64,000 nt of DNA, from positions 162,500,875-162,564,874 of the forward strand of contig CP136062.1 in the NCBI GenBank assembly GCA_032622095.1. Reading direction: 5' to 3'. A program made the translations under genes and the position numbers. Positions within the stretch are counted from its first letter, which is position 1, and every line of letters starts with the position of its first letter. The notes beneath the pieces were generated by a model that worked only from the letters and a program-made list of their open reading frames with translations, made no database searches and had not been told where the DNA came from. Below, one piece after another: positions 1 to 12,974 of the stretch. This stretch comes from Siphonodentalium dalli. Taxonomy: Eukaryota > Mollusca > Scaphopoda > Gadilida > Siphonodentaliidae.

Positions 1-772
1 CGGTGATTGGAACAAATATGAATATTTTCGACAACTAAGGCCTCACGTGCCTTTAAAAGCATACAATTTCGTTTATATATATCATGACCATCGCGTAAAC
101 AGCATGTTATCATAAAGACCTACTATATTTTACCTAAGCAAGAGCCTGATTGTGTTACAGAAGACAGCACAATGCTACTGGCTAATCACACACAAATGGG
201 ATAAACGCTCTTTATTAGTTCCATATCAGGAATTCACCCACAAAGAACGCTCTTTATGTTTACCATCATAATATAAACAAACACCAGAAAAGTAACTTTT
301 TATGCTTTTGTTTACATAACAATAGTCAAATATATGACAATAACATACTGTTTATGCGATATTTCTTATTTGTATACGGACAAAGTCTGTCTAATTTTGA
401 TGTTCTTTCTGTTTGTGGCGGTTTTTGACGGGTGGAAATATATTTACAGGATACCCATCGCCAAGGCCAACCGTACCTTTAATTATCTGTAAAAGCCTGT
501 ATTTATTATCAGAAAGCATGATTTGGAACAGTAAAAACGGAAATGAAAAAAAAACTCAACGCGGAAGTGAAACTTCTGCTAAATCCACCAGTGTTAATTG
601 CGCGCACATCACAATTTCACCGATTCATTTCGCAATAGTTAATTTGTGACATCACAGAGTCCCGATAAAAAGATCATATTGTACACTTGGGAGTCTAATA
701 TGACATTCGGGAGTCCAATATGACTTTTTCCCAGTTTTATCACGTTTTTTGAAATATGCATACTAGTACTGG
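1..772. other. No gene seen
   Basis: AT-rich sequence with stop-dense frames. The reading at 413-649 has no recognisable domain or splice context. Confidence 0.5.
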
Positions 773-822
773 TACAGTAATGCCCTAACTAATCGATTCC
801 TTAACCACATCAGCATATTTAA
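773..822. mobile_element. Family A MITE, terminal fragment
   Basis: TACAGTAATGCCCTAA plus the following ~30 bp match the left terminus of the palindromic family A; the rest is missing. Confidence 0.6.
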
Positions 823-1073
823 AGTATATTTACAGATTATAATGGTGTTCTTACTCACTATAATGGTTTTATAAATGGGTTATTGTGTTGCATCATACTT
901 AATATTGGATCATAGAATGGTAGTTTTGAGGTGAAAATTGAACATCAGCCATTAACTGCTACTTCTCCCTGTAACAGTCCATGCTTTTCTCCTCAAAAAC
1001 TAAACAGGGAAAGTGACTTCTCCCAATTTGAAACCTCTAGGCTTGTTCCTGAGCAAGAGTAACCCAGCATAAT

Positions 1074-1300
1074 TACAGTAATATATGCCCTAAATAATCG
1101 ACTCCTTAACCACAGCAGAATTATGGGTAACTTTTCAGGATTTAGTCGGAAATATCATCCGGGCTTGTTGCCATTCATCAGAAAGCTCTCACTGAGAGCT
1201 TTCCGATGAATGGCAACAAGCCATATTTCCGACTAAATCCTGAAAAATTACCCATAATTCTGATGTGGTTAAGGAGTCGATTATTTAGGGCACTGTTGTA
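1074..1300. mobile_element. Family A palindromic MITE (TA-flanked, mariner-like)
   Basis: A near-perfect foldback of about 225 bp. The left end is (TA)CAGTAAT...GCCCTAAATAATCGACTCC. The centre is GAAAGCTCTCACTGAGAGCTTTC at about 1188, and the right end mirrors the left. TA flanks and CAGT ends suggest mobilisation by a Tc1/mariner-type transposase; no coding capacity. ORFs here (for example NKPYFRLNPEKLPI) recur in every copy and are artefacts. Confidence 0.8.
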
Positions 1301-2074
1301 TATATGGGAGAAAAATAGGGAGAAGTGGCACATTTTAGGGAGAATAATGTATGTCTCCAAAGTTGCCCTTTGGTTGGTCCCTGGGGATCAAAGCATAAAT
1401 ATCAAATACAATTTGGATCTCAGGCTGTCGGAATGACAAACACTCGTCAGAATTAATTGTCACTGAAAATCATGCGATAAGCCTATTAAATAACAATAAC
1501 AAACACAGAACATGATATTTATATATATGGGTAGGGACGTTGCTATAGACTGTGTTTATTGAATGCTGTCCACCTTAGAATTTTCATGCATCTCCTTGCC
1601 TTGATATGTCAAAAATACCCACTTTGTAACTTCATTTGTTCCGTCATTTTTCAACTATTATAATTATAAAAAACTTCCCAAATGATTGAAAAATATTCGA
1701 ATCTTAGTCTAAACACAACATATTTTTAATCTAATTGCAAATTAGAAAATTAAACTTTTCAGAATAATTTCAGCCTAAGTTCTGTTGATTCGGGCATAAT
1801 ATTTCCAAACGTTGGACATTTAAAAAAAAATTAAGTTGGGATACCTCCAGTCACCACATCCCTGAGCTTTTACATTGTTTAAAAATATCGCTAGATATAT
1901 AACCCCACGATACACTAAATGATGAGATACATTGATCGTTCTTTGTTTAATATGATGACCATTCCATGAAAATTAGTACATATATGTGGTATATTTACAT
2001 TGCTGCAAATATTATGAGCCTGTTTTGAAAATATCCTTTCATGTGCAGGTTTGTAGGACTATAGTCAACCACTT

Positions 2075-2418
2075 TACAGTAATGCCCTAAATAATCGACT
2101 CCTTAACCACAGAAGAATTATGGCTAACTTTTCAGGATTTAGTCAGAATATGGCTTGTTGCCATTCATTGGAAAGCTCTCAGTGAGAGCTTTCCGATGAA
2201 TGGCAACAAGGCATATTTCCGAATAAATCCTGAAAAATTACCCATAATTATGATGTGGTTAAGGAGTCGATTATTTAGGGCATTGTTGTATATATGGGAG
2301 AAAAATAGGGAGAAGTGGCACATTTTAGGGAGAATAATGTATGTTTCCGAATAAATCCTGAAAAGTTACTCATAATTCTGCTGTGGTTAAGGAGTTGATT
2401 ATTTAGGGTATTACTGTA
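2075..2418. mobile_element. Family A MITE with extended right arm
   Basis: A full palindrome as at 1074, followed by a second partial right arm (2341-2418). The 54-bp segment 'TATATATGGGAGAAAAATAG...' after it is shared with 1297-1350, so the two loci duplicated together or by gene conversion. Confidence 0.75.
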
Positions 2419-3367
2419 TTATGTTGGTAGAGATAAAATAATATAAACCAACAACATATGCATGAATTAACTGTTCGGTACAATTTCATTGTAGAAGATA
2501 ATTAACAAATATAACAATTAAAAGACAAATCTATCATCGTCATGTTTGAAAATTTCAACTGTGATTTAGACTCTCCCCACAACTACTAAATCTGTTTGGT
2601 TGCCTAGTGTTCTATCAGATGAATATTGGGAAAGGTATCATTGATTTCTGCCCCATCTCTGAAAAATAGTGCCCAATTGTTGAGCAATAGTATAAAGAGA
2701 AAGTGGCGCATGAAGTCAAAAACAGTTTTCAGTTAACAGCTAACATAATATACACTTTCTGGACTGTCGTGATCGAGCTTGGTTCTGCTTCCGATTCCCG
2801 AAATTCAATGACTCAGAATAGTGCGTGGTTTTATTGTTGTAACTTTATTCTGTTTCGTGCTTTTAAACTATTGGCATCATGAATTATATTCTGTTGAAGT
2901 GTTGATTGTGTCATTCAAGACGACCTGAATCCCAATTATTTAATGCCCCTTTCAGAAAATATGGGCTCAATCTGTCTTCTGTATGGTCTTTAATAACTTA
3001 ATAAGATATTGTAAGGTGTTTCAGTGACTTCATTGGAGGGTAGAGTCCAACTCTGCCCCTTTTTTACTGACCGACCCCGTTTAATCATATTTGAATCCCA
3101 ACCATCCGTGTCTGGACCATTCACACAGGGACGTGGCTAGAGGGTCTCCATTTGGGGGGAGGGGGTGTCCACAAACTGCACCCCCCTTGAATCAGAATCA
3201 GACAAAACACAAATTTTCCATAATTCCATTTGCATTCCCCCCACTTGCACCTTAGTGCTCAGGCCTAATATCCTATATATTCTATATTCCCAGTATGAGA
3301 ACATTAAGATATTTTAACCTGAAAAATTGCATAAATCCTAACATCTAGTGGTCTAACTCCAGACAAA
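2419..3367. other. No gene seen
   Basis: Unassigned intergenic or intronic sequence; a short G-run at 3154-3168 only. Confidence 0.5.
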
Positions 3368-4300
3368 TGCACACGGCTACGGACAAGAGACCAGGACACA
3401 CTGGGCTGACCATGGTTGTTCGGCCCAGTGTGAGAAAATTTTGAAAACTGTACAAGAAAATCGCAAATCCTAGCATCTAGACTGGCCTCAACTGAAGCTT
3501 TCCTATAGTGTTGGAAATTTCAAACCTCATACTCCCCATCCGGTTGGAAAATTCTCCAACTGATGACCGTTTCAGTCCACAAGTTTGACCAAATGTAGTA
3601 TAATATTTTATTAATATAACTTGCCCATGAATTATAAGGTTTTAGCAGTGAAATATAAGTGATATCCCAGTAGTGAATGATATCAGCTTGAAATTTATGT
3701 TGTATTGACATTCATTGGGGGCCATAGGCAAGTAACTAAAGTATATAATAAACAGAATATCCACACTTTTTCAGTGGATATTTGAATTTCCACTCGTGGC
3801 TAAAGCCACTCGTGGAAATTCAATGTTTTGTCATCACTCATGAGATATAACCCATATCCACTGAAAAAGTGTGGATATCCTCTATGTTTTGTTAAAATAA
3901 TTAGCAGTTTTGGATTGGCCACGGGGGAGGGTCAATGGCACACCGGGGCGACAATGGTTCGGCCCGGTGTGCGAAAATTTTGAAATCTGAACAAGAAAAT
4001 TGCAAAATCCTAGCATCTAGACTAGCCTCAAGCCTTACTAGAGTTGGAAATTTCAAACCGGACACCCCCACTTAGGTTGGGAAATTTCCAACTGATGGCA
4101 ATTCCAATGACAATGTTGACCAAATGTATGACAATATTGTTTTCTTAAATTAACTAGCAGTTTTGACTGGCCACTGGGGAGGGACCAGGACACAAGCTTT
4201 CCAAGTGTTGGAAATTTCCAACCTGTCACCCCCCTAAGGTTGGAAATTTTCTAACTGATGACCATTTTAGTCAAAAATTGTGACAAAAAATAGGAAAATA
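3368..4300. repeat. Three-fold degenerate tandem duplication
   Basis: Segments at about 3380-3620, 3905-4140 and 4160-4290 share GACCAGGACACA-type starts, a GGCCCAGTGTG hairpin, CCTAGCATCTAGACT and GTTGGAAATTTCCAACTGATG. A separate palindrome (3757-3880) sits between copies one and two. Confidence 0.7.
3757..3880. mobile_element. Small palindromic MITE-like element
   Basis: Inverted ends ATATCCACACTTTTTCAGTG / CACTGAAAAAGTGTGGATAT enclose an inner hairpin GAATTTCCACTCGTGGC / GCCACTCGTGGAAATTC. No target duplication is obvious. Confidence 0.65.
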
Positions 4301-5245
4301 TACAAATATTGGTCCAAAAACAATTAATTCCCATAATAAATTGTTTGAAAATCAAACTACAAGAACATTTTCAACCTATTGTTAGTGTGAATTTCTCAGC
4401 ACCAAATACAGATCGAGTTCGAATATGGGTTTGATCCGAGTTTTTTTTACGGAGTTATGGCCCTCCCCCCCCCTGTTGCCACGTCTCTGCATTCACACCA
4501 AATTAATCAGTCAGATTGTTCCAGAAAAGATGCCTCAATGAATTTCTTATCAGTGATTTCATTACACAGACAAGTTCTAATTCCCCTACTGACCCCTAGC
4601 CCTGACTCTAAGTTCTTGACAGTCGACCACCAAAATAACAAATCTGGTCTAGTAATTTCTGAGCATATTTTTTAGGAGTTGAAGTGAATTCATTGGTACC
4701 AAGTACCTCTAGATATGTCTAATGTTGGTATGCAGCAAAATATCAGAGCATTTGTACCCTGTTGTTATATTTCAGAATTACAAATCTAGACAAGGGTCGC
4801 ACATCAAAGATGGATCTGGTTGATTTTTATTGCCCATGAGAATGAATCTGTTCGACCGAGAATCACTAAAAATGGACGAACTTAAGAACCATAACTCAAA
4901 ACTAAGGACCGAAACTCATGTAAAAAAAAATTGGACATAACCTGATTTTTAAACTCAATCAAGATTTTGTTGTGAAAGATCCATATACCCAATATGAATG
5001 GAATCAGTTGACAATTGTTCAAGTTTTCGCATTAACAGTCGTAAAATTGCTAAAAATAGACAAAATTAGGGCCATAACTCAGGTAAAATACATCGGACAA
5101 ACCTGGTTTTTGAACAAGATCGTGATATTGTTGTGAAAGGTCCATGTCCACATATCAAACATGAATGGAATCGATTGACATTTGTTGAAGGTGTGAATAT
5201 ATATGCATGTAAATAATTAGAGTACACTACATATAGTAATCAATT

Positions 5246-5331
5246 GATAACTGAAGCGGCATTTCAAAAAATGTTGTTGTTGTTGAAATCTGATGATATG
5301 GGGACCATAAAATTGGATTGAGTACCTTTAA
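5246..5331. mobile_element. Family E terminal fragment
   Basis: 'TTGTTGTTGAAATCTGATGA' followed by ATTGGATTGAGTACCTTTAA matches the right end of family E. It sits 46 bp from the EGF exon at 5377. Confidence 0.65.
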
Positions 5332-5376
5332 ATACAATGTTTCAAAATAAACGAATGTAAAGAAATAAATACATAC

Positions 5377-5490
5377 CAACATTGCATGTTGTCCCTTGAT
5401 ATTCCGTGGTACAGGTACAAGTGAACTGATTGACCTCATCTACACACGTTCCGCCATTCAGACAAGGACTGGTTGCACATTCATTGATAT
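5377..5490 (-). CDS. Exon: calcium-binding EGF-like domain
   Basis: A 114-bp phase-1/1 exon, with acceptor TTTCAG before 5490 and donor GTATGT after 5377. It encodes one complete EGF module starting [10 protein letters not shown], followed by [17 protein letters not shown] and ending near TTCNV. All six cysteines are present. The D-I-N-E start and the C-x-D-x4-F-x-C-x-C pattern fit calcium-binding EGF with a potential Asp/Asn hydroxylation site. It is the most 3' exon seen and is separated by 12 kb of repeat-filled intron from the preceding one. The downstream continuation is not in the window. Confidence 0.85.
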
Positions 5491-5537
5491 CTGAAATAAT
5501 GATGCACTATATATATACACAGATCAACAAAAGGGTG

Positions 5538-5961
5538 TTAAAATCCTTTCAGTGCCAGATTTGGATTTTGTTTAGATTTGTTTGGGTTGAATTTTTTTTG
5601 GGTATGCTTAAGCATGCTATAGCAAATTTAAAAACAAACTGGATAACACCTTAGGGGTATGTTATAACTCAAAACTATCACCAAGTATTCATAGTAATAA
5701 TTTTGATGCCCATGAAAAACGTAAGATTCCCTGGCACTAAACCTACAAAATAAGTCTGTTAAAGAATATAAGAAAAAATTATTAAAATTGTAAAAAAAAT
5801 AAAAAAATAATAACAAATTACAAATGATGAAAAATTGTTAGGCCAATGCATTCTCTTATATATGCGAAGCGACCTATGGTCGACTCGCATATATAAGAGA
5901 ATGCATTGGCACAGGGTATATGAGTTGATACAAAAATCGGACCTGGCACTGAAATGGTTAA
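5538..5961. mobile_element. Family B MITE (TTAA-flanked, piggyBac-like)
   Basis: The ends are TTAAAATCCTTTCAGTGCCAG and CTGGCACTGAAATGGTTAA. TTAA targets and CCCTTTCAGTGCC-type ends are hallmarks of piggyBac. Inside at 5842-5912 is the diagnostic palindrome CCAATGCATTCTCTTATATA...GCGA/TCGC, a strong cruciform. There is no transposase. Confidence 0.75.
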
Positions 5962-6109
5962 TAGGGGTATGTTAATAGGGGTATGTTGATACGGCATGAG
6001 CACGGAAGGATAGAACAAGAGGCACAGCCTTGAGTTCTATCCTTTCGTGATGGCACAAGTGCTACGGCAGTCATCGTCAAACCTATTAACACACGTGTCA
6101 TTCTGTGTT

Positions 6110-6300
6110 TATCACACATTAACGAGAGGCCAATGATGATCGGCAGATGTTTAACCCATCCCTTGTTGATAGTTAATTGCTATGATCAGAACCATAATCT
6201 AGAGTTTATGTTAGAGTATGCTGTACTAAAGTAGTATAGACAAATGTACATAATAACACAAATTATGTGAATTTATGGGTCAAAAGAGAAGGGTTAATAT
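6110..6300. repeat. Family H repeat
   Basis: ACGAGAGGCCAATGATGATC, GGCAGATGTTTAACCCAT and GAAGGGTTAAT. Related copies lie at 11470 and 41745. Confidence 0.55.
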
Positions 6301-6547
6301 AACATCAAAACTATAGAGCCTGTCACCACTTCCATGGTGTAAGCAGTTCTATTTTTGTTGTTGCAATTTGCCATGTCAGATATCAAAATAATGTAGTTAT
6401 ATAATAATGGAAAAGGTTAAATGACATGGAATGGGTAAAAGAGGTTAGTATTTTACAAATTGATCAAACTGATCAGTACCAAAAACGATAGGGGGTGAGG
6501 TCACGGTGCTTTATCAAATACCTGGAAATGAAAAATTAGAATGATTT

Positions 6548-7035
6548 TTAAAGGTACTCAATCTGATAAAACTCCTCTCAATTACTATTTCAATGGGTTC
6601 GGGGGTCAAAAATATTTGATTCGAGTCGAGAAAGTCACCCATCAAAGCTCAGATTTGTTAGATATCGATTTTAGAAATCTATTATTTTTCATTATCGGGA
6701 ATACTTTCTGGCCCAGATCTCAGTCAAAATTGCGTTATTATTACCACTTGATTTTAGAGTTATCCATCCTTGTCTGTTTGAATAGTGTTTTTGTGTACAA
6801 ATCTCGAGCAGGAAACAAAATTGACGGCAATTATTAGTACTCATCTCGAGAACATAAGAATTTTCAAAAATCAATATCTAATAACTCTGAGCTTTGTTTG
6901 ATGGGTTCCTCGACTCGAATCAAATATTTTTTACCACCAAAGCCAAAGAAATAGTAATATAGGACCCTCTGATCGGATTGTTGTTGTTGGAATCTGTTGA
7001 GATGGGGACCCTCTGGTCGGATTGAGTACCTTTAA
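6548..7035. mobile_element. Family E MITE (TTAA-flanked, AGGTACTCAATC ends)
   Basis: A 488-bp element with inverted ends AGGTACTCAATCTGAT / GTCGGATTGAGTACCT flanked by TTAA. Its arms are imperfect long inverted repeats (AAATATTTGATTCGAGTCGAG and its complement). No ORF is of interest. It is also TTAA-targeting, but the ends are unrelated to family B. Confidence 0.8.
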
Positions 7036-7084
7036 ACAAGGAGTTCAATCTAAAAAAAAAAAATGAAAATAAATTTATTTTCAT

Positions 7085-7245
7085 TTTTTATAAAAAGGGC
7101 CATAACTCAGTAACAAAAATTCAGATCAAACCCATATTTGAACTTGATCTGTATTTTGAGCTGCGAAACTCAAATACAAAACTTGGTACCAATGGGATAG
7201 ATAACTATGCATAAAGTGTCTACAGACAGACGTACATTTACTATC
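7085..7245. repeat. Family D 'GGCCATAACTC' dispersed repeat
   Basis: AAAGGGCCATAACTCAG, GAACTTGATCTGTATTTTG and GTCTACAGACAGACG occur in the fixed family order. Noncoding. Confidence 0.65.
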
Positions 7246-8489
7246 AATGGGTTGTTAATCCGGATGTTGACAAATAATTTTTTCTCAACAGCATCAATTA
7301 GCCCTACCAACATCATTGAAATTCAGCAGCCCCACAAACATAATAGCAAATTAGCAATTTAAGACAACTTGACAAGAGGTAGTTGTTATATGATTGAATC
7401 AGATACCTAGGAGCACAATGCATATATTGAAAATACTCCATGGGGCCAATATTGTCTGCTAGCCTTAACCTACCATAGTTGATAAATGAACATCATAATA
7501 CATGGGAGAGTTTAACATGAATCAGGGAGCTTACTGTGTTCCAGAGTCGGGGAGCGAGTTTCAATTGATATATGGTTGGTTCATATTGCTATTAAAGTAT
7601 TTTTAATTTAAATTTTCTGTTAATTTTGCTAAATGTTTATTATAAATTGTCAAATTCTGCATAAAAAGGGTTAAAATTGGACAAGATATCCCTCTCAAAA
7701 TGTATATTAACATTTCCTCTTCAATTTAGTAATATTATCGTGTATAAGGGCATATTTCAGTTGTACGAGTAAATACAGCTAGTAAATAGTAAAATTGAAC
7801 AAAAAATCTAAATTATTTGGCTTTATTTTGACGATTGATACTAATTTTCAGGATGCTTCATATTGAAAAAAAAACACCAATGCCCGATATAATCAATTTT
7901 TGGTTTCAGTAAGGTCTATATTTGGACAAAATACTATAAGAAACACTGTGTTTTACACATATACATATATATAGGAATCAGGGAGCTAAATGTGTTCCAG
8001 AGTCGGGGAGCGAGCTAGTACACCGTGGAATGCTAAAGGTGAAGCTAACTGAAGAATGACCTTCACCTGATACATGCGACACGTTATTAAAGAATGACAT
8101 CGCGTTTATTAGATTTGTACATCATATCTAAATAATTTAAACTGGTGAATTAATGGGGGAATGGATTTTTGTGAGCGGGAAATCTATTTAACTAGCTTCT
8201 GTAGTTCTGGGTTTTTCCAGATCAAATTTGGCTGTGGGATACCCCTGTCGTACACTTGGGGATTTATTATAAAAAGTAAAAACATGACCTATGATTTTTC
8301 TTGCATTTTCATGATAAACTGGTGTCAATCTAGCTGGGTAAACGTTAACATCACTGTTATGGCCTGCAGGCTTCAATTCAGTGAATTTGGCTAAAACGTT
8401 AACACTGTCGCCTATGGGAAACCATTTAGTTCAGTGATTCCAACAGGTGGTATCTAATAAACAAATATTGATAGCCTCCTGGGAGCCAT
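7246..8489. other. Intron, nothing recognised
   Basis: AT-rich. A short duplication 'ATCAGGGAGCTTACTGTGTT...GAGTCGGGGAGCGAG' recurs at 7523 and 7977, about 455 bp apart. Confidence 0.5.
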
Positions 8490-8965
8490 TGCTCTTATAA
8501 CATGTGGATTTTTAGAAATTTTACATTCAAAGTCTCGCAAAAATGGGCGGAGCAAACCCATATTCGAACTTGACCTGTATTTTGGTCTGATAAACTCACC
8601 TATGAAATTTGCTTTTGATCTAATAACCGAAACTAAAGTTATCATCCGGAAACCATTTCCGGATGCACGGACGGACGGACACCGGCTATTTTAATAGTCC
8701 CCCGAAAAAAAAAATTCGGGGGACAAAAAGGGACATAACTCTGTAAAAAAAACTTGGATCAAACCCATATTCGAACTCGATCTTTATTTTGGGCTGAGAA
8801 ACCCATATACAAAATTTGGTTCCAATAAAAAATGTTTTGAGTTATCACATTATGCATAAAGTGTCTACGGACGGACAGACGGATGGTACAACAGACAGAT
8901 GGATGGCAGATGGACGGATGGCACGATGAGTGGTCAATCTGGACATCAACACTATGTGTACCATA
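8490..8965. repeat. Family D repeats, two adjacent copies
   Basis: Two copies meet at the inverted junction GTCCCCCGAAAAAAAAAATTCGGGGGAC (8697-8724, a hairpin). Each carries the AACCCATATTCGAACT block and a GGACGGACGGAC tail. Confidence 0.65.
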
Positions 8966-9168
8966 CTATGGTATGGATACACATAAAAACAGACTTACAA
9001 GGTTTATTTAGGCACATACATGGCTTGTTGTGTCATGTGATGATGCTATTATATAATAGTTCCGGTTTCATGGGTGACGTGAACATCATTTAAGCCGAGT
9101 GACGTCAACGGAATGCAAAACCACAGAATGTCAGAACAAAATTATGATTTATGCATGTGTATTTATTT

Positions 9169-9649
9169 GTTCAATTCAGTGCCAGGTCCGATTTTTGTAT
9201 CAACCCATATACCCTGTGCCAATGCATTCTCTTATATATGCGAGTCGACCATAGGTCGCCTCGCATATATAAGAGAATGCATTGGCCTAACAATTTTTCA
9301 TCATTTGTTATTATTTTTTACAATTTTTAACAATTTTAATAATTTTTTCTTATATTCTTTAACAGACTTATTTTGTAGGTTTAGTGCCAGGGAATCTTAC
9401 GTTTTGTATGCATGGGCATCAAAATTATTACTATGAATACTTGGTGATAGTTTTGAGTTATGACATGCCCCTAAGGTTTTATCCAGTTTGTTTTTAAATT
9501 CGCCATAGCATGCTTAAGCATACCCAAACAAAATTTAACCCAAAAATAATTCAACCCAAAAAAATCTAATTTTTGAATTTTTTTAGGGACGATTTTACAG
9601 ACCGTAAATTAGGACCGATGAGATCGGCCCCTGGCACTGAAAGGGTTAA
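9169..9649. mobile_element. Family B MITE, opposite orientation
   Basis: It has the same internal order reversed: palindrome at 9219-9287, then the AATTTTTA-rich spacer, then GAGATCGGCCCCTGGCACTG and AAAGGGTTAA. The left TTAA is degraded to TCAA. Confidence 0.75.
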
Positions 9650-10037
9650 GGATGACATCAATGAAAATCTTATGTTTTGTGACATAGCATGCATTGAAAA
9701 GCTGAATGAGAGTACTAAGTATCCTTCGAAAGTCCAGCAAAAAAGTGAACAAAATTTCAATTCAGGCATTTTGCTGTTACAAAATATGAGATTATAACAT
9801 AAGAACACACATGATATGTGTTTTAGTCTTATTCAAAAAATCTCACTTGAAAACCTGGCCTATATAATATAATATAAATTAAATGGGAGTGGCTGGACTA
9901 GCACAGTAATCACATATACAATATTTTGTACCCAATGAAGGTTTTTTTCCTTCATGGCACTTTTTTGTACATTCAACTTCTAATTGTTATCTTTGATACA
10001 TATTTAATTCTATCAATCAATACAGTCTGTCTGTCAT

Positions 10038-10540
10038 TTAACCCTATCATGAAGGGAGCTGCGCTGGTGCAACATTAAAGACCCTGTGCTAATGCATTGG
10101 CCTAACCATTTTTTATCATTATTTATCAATTTTTCTTACATTCTTTAACAATTTTTATCATTATTTATATTTTTTTCTTGCATTCTTTAACAATTTTTAT
10201 CATTTTTTATAATTTTTATATTTTTTCTTATATTCTTTAACATTATAATTTTTTTCCATTTGTTCTTACATTCTTTAACAATTTTTATTATTTTGTCTTA
10301 CATTCTTTAACAATTTTTTATTATTTTTTACAATTATTTTTTACATTCTTTACCAATTTTTTTTTTAATTTTTTTTTACATTCTTTAACAATCATACAAA
10401 AATAATATAAAATTTGTTAGCCCAATGCATTCTCTTATATATGCGAGGTGACCTATGGTCGACTCACATGTATAAGAGAATATATTGGCACAGGGTTTTC
10501 GCAACAATTCAGGAAGCTCTCTCATCATGAAACGGGTTAA
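10038..10540. mobile_element. TTAA-flanked B-related element with expanded ATTTTTTA array
   Basis: The ends are TTAACCCTATCATGAAGGG and TCATCATGAAACGGGTTAA. Between them are about eight irregular copies of ACATTCTTTAACAATTTTTA (10120-10400) and one half-decayed B palindrome (10418-10497). This is a different terminal subfamily carrying the same internal hairpin. Confidence 0.65.
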
Positions 10541-11469
10541 TATACGACTAGATACAGCATGTTGGCTTTTTTTAAAAGTTCAATTGATTTATTATTTGTC
10601 CATTCTGTCATACATCTCTAAATAGTCACATAGAAAATATCTGGCTTATTATTGCCATTTTTAAGAATAGGGTACCCATATGTTGACTTAATTTATAAGA
10701 AGGGTGTTCCTTATTTTGCAGAAAGACGGCTCGGCTCCTCTCATGGAAAACAGTTATGATGCTACATATGTCACCAGAGGTTAATGATTCAAGTGAGAGT
10801 CAAAAAAGGTTCTTGGTAACTAAAGTGAACTTAATATTACAAAGTGTTACAAATCTCTCATAACAACACCCGCAAGATGTTCATATTTCCATATTTCCAA
10901 TACATGGCATGCATTTCTCAATGTGTGTTCTATGATCCCTGTGAAGTTTCAGTCCGTATATTGTTTATTTTACCAATTTACCTGACTCACCTAAAAATTA
11001 TAACTTTTTGGGCAAACGTGTGTCTGGCCCTTTAGCCATTGAAGTAATCACGACAGGCACACTACTACCAATAAAGCATTGTTTGTATATACCTGTATAT
11101 ATAGTACGTATCCCATGTATATCAAATGATACAAAACATGTTGTTTTTCAATGTTGATGGGAAATTTAGATCAAATGCGACATTCATATATATAGTAAAG
11201 AAGTGCACCACATAGAGTATCCCCACCAGGGTGGCTTTCTGTGGAGGTCTGTTAATTTTATGATGTGGCTTAATTTGAAAGATGTCTTAATCTGGCCAGC
11301 AATAACTACATGTAAATACAACATTCATTTGGCATTACTTTAAAAGGATTTATTATGGCAAACATCCAAACCAAATTTCACTCATATCTGACAACCCATG
11401 GCTGGGATATCTGCATGGGTAGACAAAATGAAATAATTTCCAGACAAACAAAGAAGGATAACACTAAAA
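10541..11469. other. Intron, nothing recognised
   Basis: No EGF-type exon, splice-flanked six-cysteine pattern or known repeat seen on either strand. Confidence 0.5.
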
Positions 11470-11640
11470 TGGAACGAGAGGCCGATCACGATCGGCAGAT
11501 GTTTAACCCATACCTTGGCGATAGCGATTAGCTATAACTGATAATTGGTCAAAGATATGATCACAGTAATACATATATCAGTACAAAATTAAAATCAAAA
11601 GGTTAAATAATTTGTCTTAAGAAGGGGTTAAAGTAATTGG
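11470..11640. repeat. Family H repeat
   Basis: ACGAGAGGCCGATCACGATCGGC is a hairpin; then CAGATGTTTAACCCATACC and an end at GAAGGGGTTAA. Confidence 0.6.
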
Positions 11641-12159
11641 GGTGGGGGAGGAGTCGTTTTAAATCTCATAACTCTGTCCCTATTCACACAAGGACCTCTC
11701 ACTGTGAGATCCAATTGTTTAGCCATTAATAAATTTGACAGATAGGATAAACAATTATCCAGCCAGCAGGTTGTTCATATATACCTTCATACAACCACCC
11801 CTAGAGCTATGTAACATATGTCATCACTCAATTAATAACAGATTTTGCTTGGAATGACATCTATTAAAGGTATTCTCATACTCTGGATATTGGATGTTCA
11901 CATGGCAATTTATTGATATCATTATATTACATGCAACTATTGCAATAAAATCTTCACATTTTCAATACAGGACATCACACCTTCTTAATGGAATACAACT
12001 AAAACAAATTAGTGTCAATGACATTTTTTTTTTTTGAATTAAATAATTTTTTTATTATTATAAACGTTTTTAAATATTTGTTTATGTTAAATTGAGCGAG
12101 GAAATTCAATCTAAAAAAATATGAAAAATCCAAATTTCAAATTAAAAAAAAAAGAAGAA

Positions 12160-12390
12160 GGGTCATAACTCCTTTAATATAAATACCCATATTCAAACTC
12201 GAACTGTATTTTGGGATGAGAAACCTATATACAAAATTTGGTTCCGATCAAATAGAAAATGTTAGAGTTATCGCATTATACCTAAAGTGTCTGACAGACA
12301 GACAGATATAGATGGACAAACAGACGAGTGGTCAATCCGGACATTGGCGCTATGTGTACCATACTATGGTATAGGTACACATAACAAGTT
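12160..12390. repeat. Family D repeat
   Basis: Same block order, ending in (GACA)n and ACTATGGTATAGGTACACA. Confidence 0.65.
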
Positions 12391-12974
12391 TTATCTCATG
12401 CAGAGTACAGGAAAAATACCTCAAACCTGGTGTGCCCCTTTAATTTTTCAATTCACATATGTAATCAATTGAAATCAATGTCGAAAAAGCTTTCCATTAA
12501 TATATACGGTAGATAAAACAAACTAGACCTACAGTACTAAAAGTGTCATGAACAATTATTTTGTTCCCATATACTGATACAGAGCTCTCAAGTTTTTAAA
12601 ACTTTGAAAACCAAAGTTGTCTTCCCATGCAACCAACAAAATTCCAATAGTAATGCTATTAAACAATGAAACCAGATTATGCCTTTAAGATGAAATTTAA
12701 ATAACCATGCATATAAAATATAATAGTATAAACATTCCACCTATGATATGGCCAGAGATACTTATAGAGTATAAAGTATATCTGATACAGCCAACACATC
12801 TCCTAGCAGTTAATTAACTCAATACAAGAGAGAACCAACTTCATGGTATTGTAACTGAATACTATCTCTGTGTGAGAAGACAACTTCATAGCATCCTGAA
12901 CCTGATTTATTAGATACTATCTAGACAGTGCCACCTGTGTATCTTTGATATAATTTAACGATGAATAAAATAAT

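Noticed and set aside
1206-1436. ORF family with NKPYFRLNPEKLPI...LRSRLFRALLY
   Set aside because: It recurs in each family A palindrome (16139, 30563, 38220 and others); it is the translated arm of a noncoding MITE.
9113-9436. ORFs with 'FVSTHIPCANAFSYICE'
   Set aside because: They are the translated family B cruciform, present at 5818, 9113, 30361 and 35691.
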